A stretch of DNA of 64,000 bases from Aphrocallistes beatrix (lineage: Eukaryota > Porifera > Hexactinellida > Sceptrulophora > Aphrocallistidae), in assembly GCA_963281255.1 (NCBI GenBank), contig OY725500.1, positions 620,001 through 684,000 of the forward strand. The letters are read 5' to 3'. The notes below the pieces were generated by a model that saw nothing but the letters and a program-made list of their open reading frames with translations, was not told where the DNA came from and searched no databases. The number at the start of each line of letters is the position of its first letter. The first letter of the stretch is position 1. This document shows, in pieces, positions 62,461 to 64,000 of the stretch. The position numbers and the translations under genes are program-made.

Positions 62461-62786
62461 GTGACACTTCCAGTCAACTTTGGTCTCAACACAATAATCT
62501 TGTGCCGCACCTTAAAATTATGTTGCTACGCCTCTGATCAAATATATGTGTTGCATCCAAGGGATTATCTAGGAGCTTGAGACGCTCCTTTAGGCGTATT
62601 ATTTAAACTTTTTAATTCCGAAAGTGGAAATTTAGAATATTACACTATGTTATAATGTTATTTATCGATTTAGGCGTCTGAAAATTTGTGGGTTTGGGAC
62701 TAGGAGCGTATCTCTGGAGGGCTGTATTATACCTTGAGTATCCGATTAATCTGACGAATTTTTAAATTATACTTGCTTAGTAAACG

Positions 62787-64000
62787 ATGAGACGGAGTGT
62801 AGAAGAAATTCCTTTGAGCGAAATTCCAGAATCTTCTTTCACAATCCTTTCCAAACACCTGGACACCTCCAACCCTCGTAGGAGAGACTGGAGAACCGTG
62901 GCGAAGAAGATAAATCTAGACATGACTGAGTCTAAAGAAGTCGAGATGTGTAATGAGCATTGCAGGAAGTTGATAGAGATTTGGAATCAGGACCGTCCCA
63001 TGGTAAAGCATCTGCTGGAGATACTCGAAGAGATGGGATGTCCTGCTCTAATCAATGAGTTTAGACAAGATCTAGAGGTATAGGAAGATCTTATGCTTAG
63101 TAAGAGATGTCCATTATATTATTAGAATTAAAGATTCTTCTCACAGGAATACATACATGCCAACTTGAGCCATGATAAAAGCGGGAGGCAGCGTTGAATT
63201 TCGCGGGACATTATGGGGAATTTTCATGTGAAAATTAGCTCAATAGAAGAGTGAAAAAAGCGGGACGTCCCGCCAAAAACGGGACAGTTGGCATGCATGG
63301 TAGTACCACACATCTTCAAAATTTAAAACCCCCACAGACTGGATGGGAGTTTGCTTCCACCTTCTTCATACGAAAACAATAGAGAATTCCTGCTTTAAGT
63401 CTTGGGGTCTATTTTTTAGTGTAATGACCCCACTAGAAATGAGTCAGAATATTCATAGTTAAATTCGTGATTATTGGAATCGCATAATTCAGTATATCAT
63501 TTTAGAAATTTGTTTATGTCATTCAAGGAATGTTCAATTAGTGAGTTTACCGCATAACGTCTCTGTTCTAGAGACACCGATCAGATGACAAATCTACAAA
63601 GGGAGGAGGACCCAAGAGCATAGTACACCCACTCATGCAAGACTCCCCTCCTCCTCCTCCAATGCAATCTCTCTCCAATCAAGATCCCTCTCTTCCCAAA
63701 CAAGATCCGTTGTCCCCTATCTCTACTCAATATACTTCTCTTCCCAAACAAAATCCATTTTCTCCTGTGTCTAATGATACCACTTCAATTGCAACCACAA
63801 ACGCATCTTCTCAAGAAACTTCCATTTCGAATACCGGAGCATCCGCTCCATCTCAGAACACTTCTGCTGTGCATAGGTCGGAGGAAGCCACGAATGACAG
63901 ACTGATCGAAGCGAGAGAAGTCATAAAGAAAGGGTTCTACGTTTCCTATCATGAGAATGACGCCGTGATTGGGCAGGAAATTATTAGAGAAATGGAGGCA
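62787..64000 (+). CDS. MYD88: MyD88-like Death-TIR adaptor, 5' part
   Basis: Exons 62787-63077 and 63572 to beyond the window end, joined in phase 0 (GAG|gtatag ... ttctag|AGA). Exon 1 encodes a Death domain (residues about 10-95: IPESSFTILSKHLDTSNPRR, RDWRTVAKKINLDM, LIEIWNQDRPMVKHLLEILE) close to MyD88/IRAK type. Exon 2 starts with a basic stretch, then a long Pro/Ser/Thr/Gln linker, and at 63930-64000 enters a TIR domain (KKGFYVSYHENDAVIGQEII), the box-1 region. Death-linker-TIR in this order is the MyD88 layout; it bridges Toll/IL-1 receptors to IRAK kinases. The linker (about 115 residues) is much longer than the short intermediate domain of vertebrate MyD88 and contains PSLPKQDP / TSLPKQNP repeats. 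The C-terminal TIR and stop are outside the window. Confidence 0.82.
63153..63298. mobile_element. P-family repeat, copy 9 (inverted), MyD88-like intron 1
   Basis: 146 bp; ATACATGCCAACTTGAGCC at left, GGGACAGTTGGCATGCAT at right; contains GCGGGACGTCCCGCC. Confidence 0.82.

Larger units (their letters stand above)
61344..62786. other. gap between ECH1 and the MyD88-like gene
   Basis: 3' flank of ECH1, an hAT-type MITE (61835-61996), an imperfect palindromic stretch at 62315-62450 (GGTCCGGTTGGTTCGG ... AAAAGTGGTCCGGACCAC), and a repeat at 62545-62720 (GAGACGCTCCTTTAGGCG) related in reverse to 32100-32150. No gene seen. Confidence 0.6.

Overview
The window is animal nuclear DNA from an invertebrate metazoan. 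The evidence is multi-exon genes with short GT-AG introns, a eukaryotic tRNA-Arg, and animal-type gene families: RIM-binding protein, SNAP-25, a MyD88-like adaptor and an SLC46-like transporter. Dense transposon debris sits in introns and intergenic gaps. I cannot name the phylum from the sequence alone.

Layout. 1-3 kb: the 3' part of a PRR5/Protor-like gene cut by the left edge, ATP synthase subunit d, and a two-exon CD225/dispanin-like membrane protein. 3.5-16 kb: three complete tandem copies (A, B, C) of a four-exon iron-dependent alcohol dehydrogenase of the hydroxyacid-oxoacid transhydrogenase type (ADHFE1). A broken Ty3/gypsy pol remnant, itself hit by other elements, lies between A and B. 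16.7-28.4 kb: a 16-exon gene for the 26S proteasome base subunit Rpn1/PSMD2 (901 codons when spliced); intron 12 holds an intronless antisense gene for mitochondrial elongation factor G2 (GFM2). 29.1-35.6 kb: SNW1/SKIP in four exons, with an intronless SLC46-like transporter on the same strand in intron 1. 36-41.7 kb: a Mutator-like transposase-derived ORF with a 2A-like motif and a PHD finger, then a complete mariner element with a frameshifted transposase. 41.9 kb: tRNA-Arg(TCG). 44-54.6 kb: two head-to-head paralogues, a coiled-coil-only protein (minus strand) and a full RIM-binding protein with three SH3 domains (plus strand). 55.2-58.4 kb: a stathmin-like gene with a lipidation-type N-terminus, then an intronless SNAP-25. 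58.8-64 kb: a second PRR5/Protor-like gene, ECH1, and a MyD88-like gene that runs off the right edge.

Splice models were built by hand. Total lengths close in frame for every multi-exon gene (PSMD2 2706 nt, ADHFE1 copies 1425-1428 nt, RIM-BP 4434 nt, stathmin-like 735 nt), which supports the junctions. Several of these exons are not visible as ATG-initiated ORFs.

The most unusual parts of the window are: (1) the ADHFE1 triplication with an apparent gene-conversion tract and a relic of a further copy; (2) the RIM-BP paralogue that has lost all SH3/FN3 modules; (3) at least eight short terminal-inverted-repeat families that share one design (CAG.. ends, TA target) but have different sequences, one of which has expanded its end into a minisatellite; (4) a 19-bp palindromic minisatellite; (5) a 1.16-kb terminal-inverted-repeat element with a clean GTAC target duplication inside the gypsy integrase. 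I found no operon-like or defence-like novel system.
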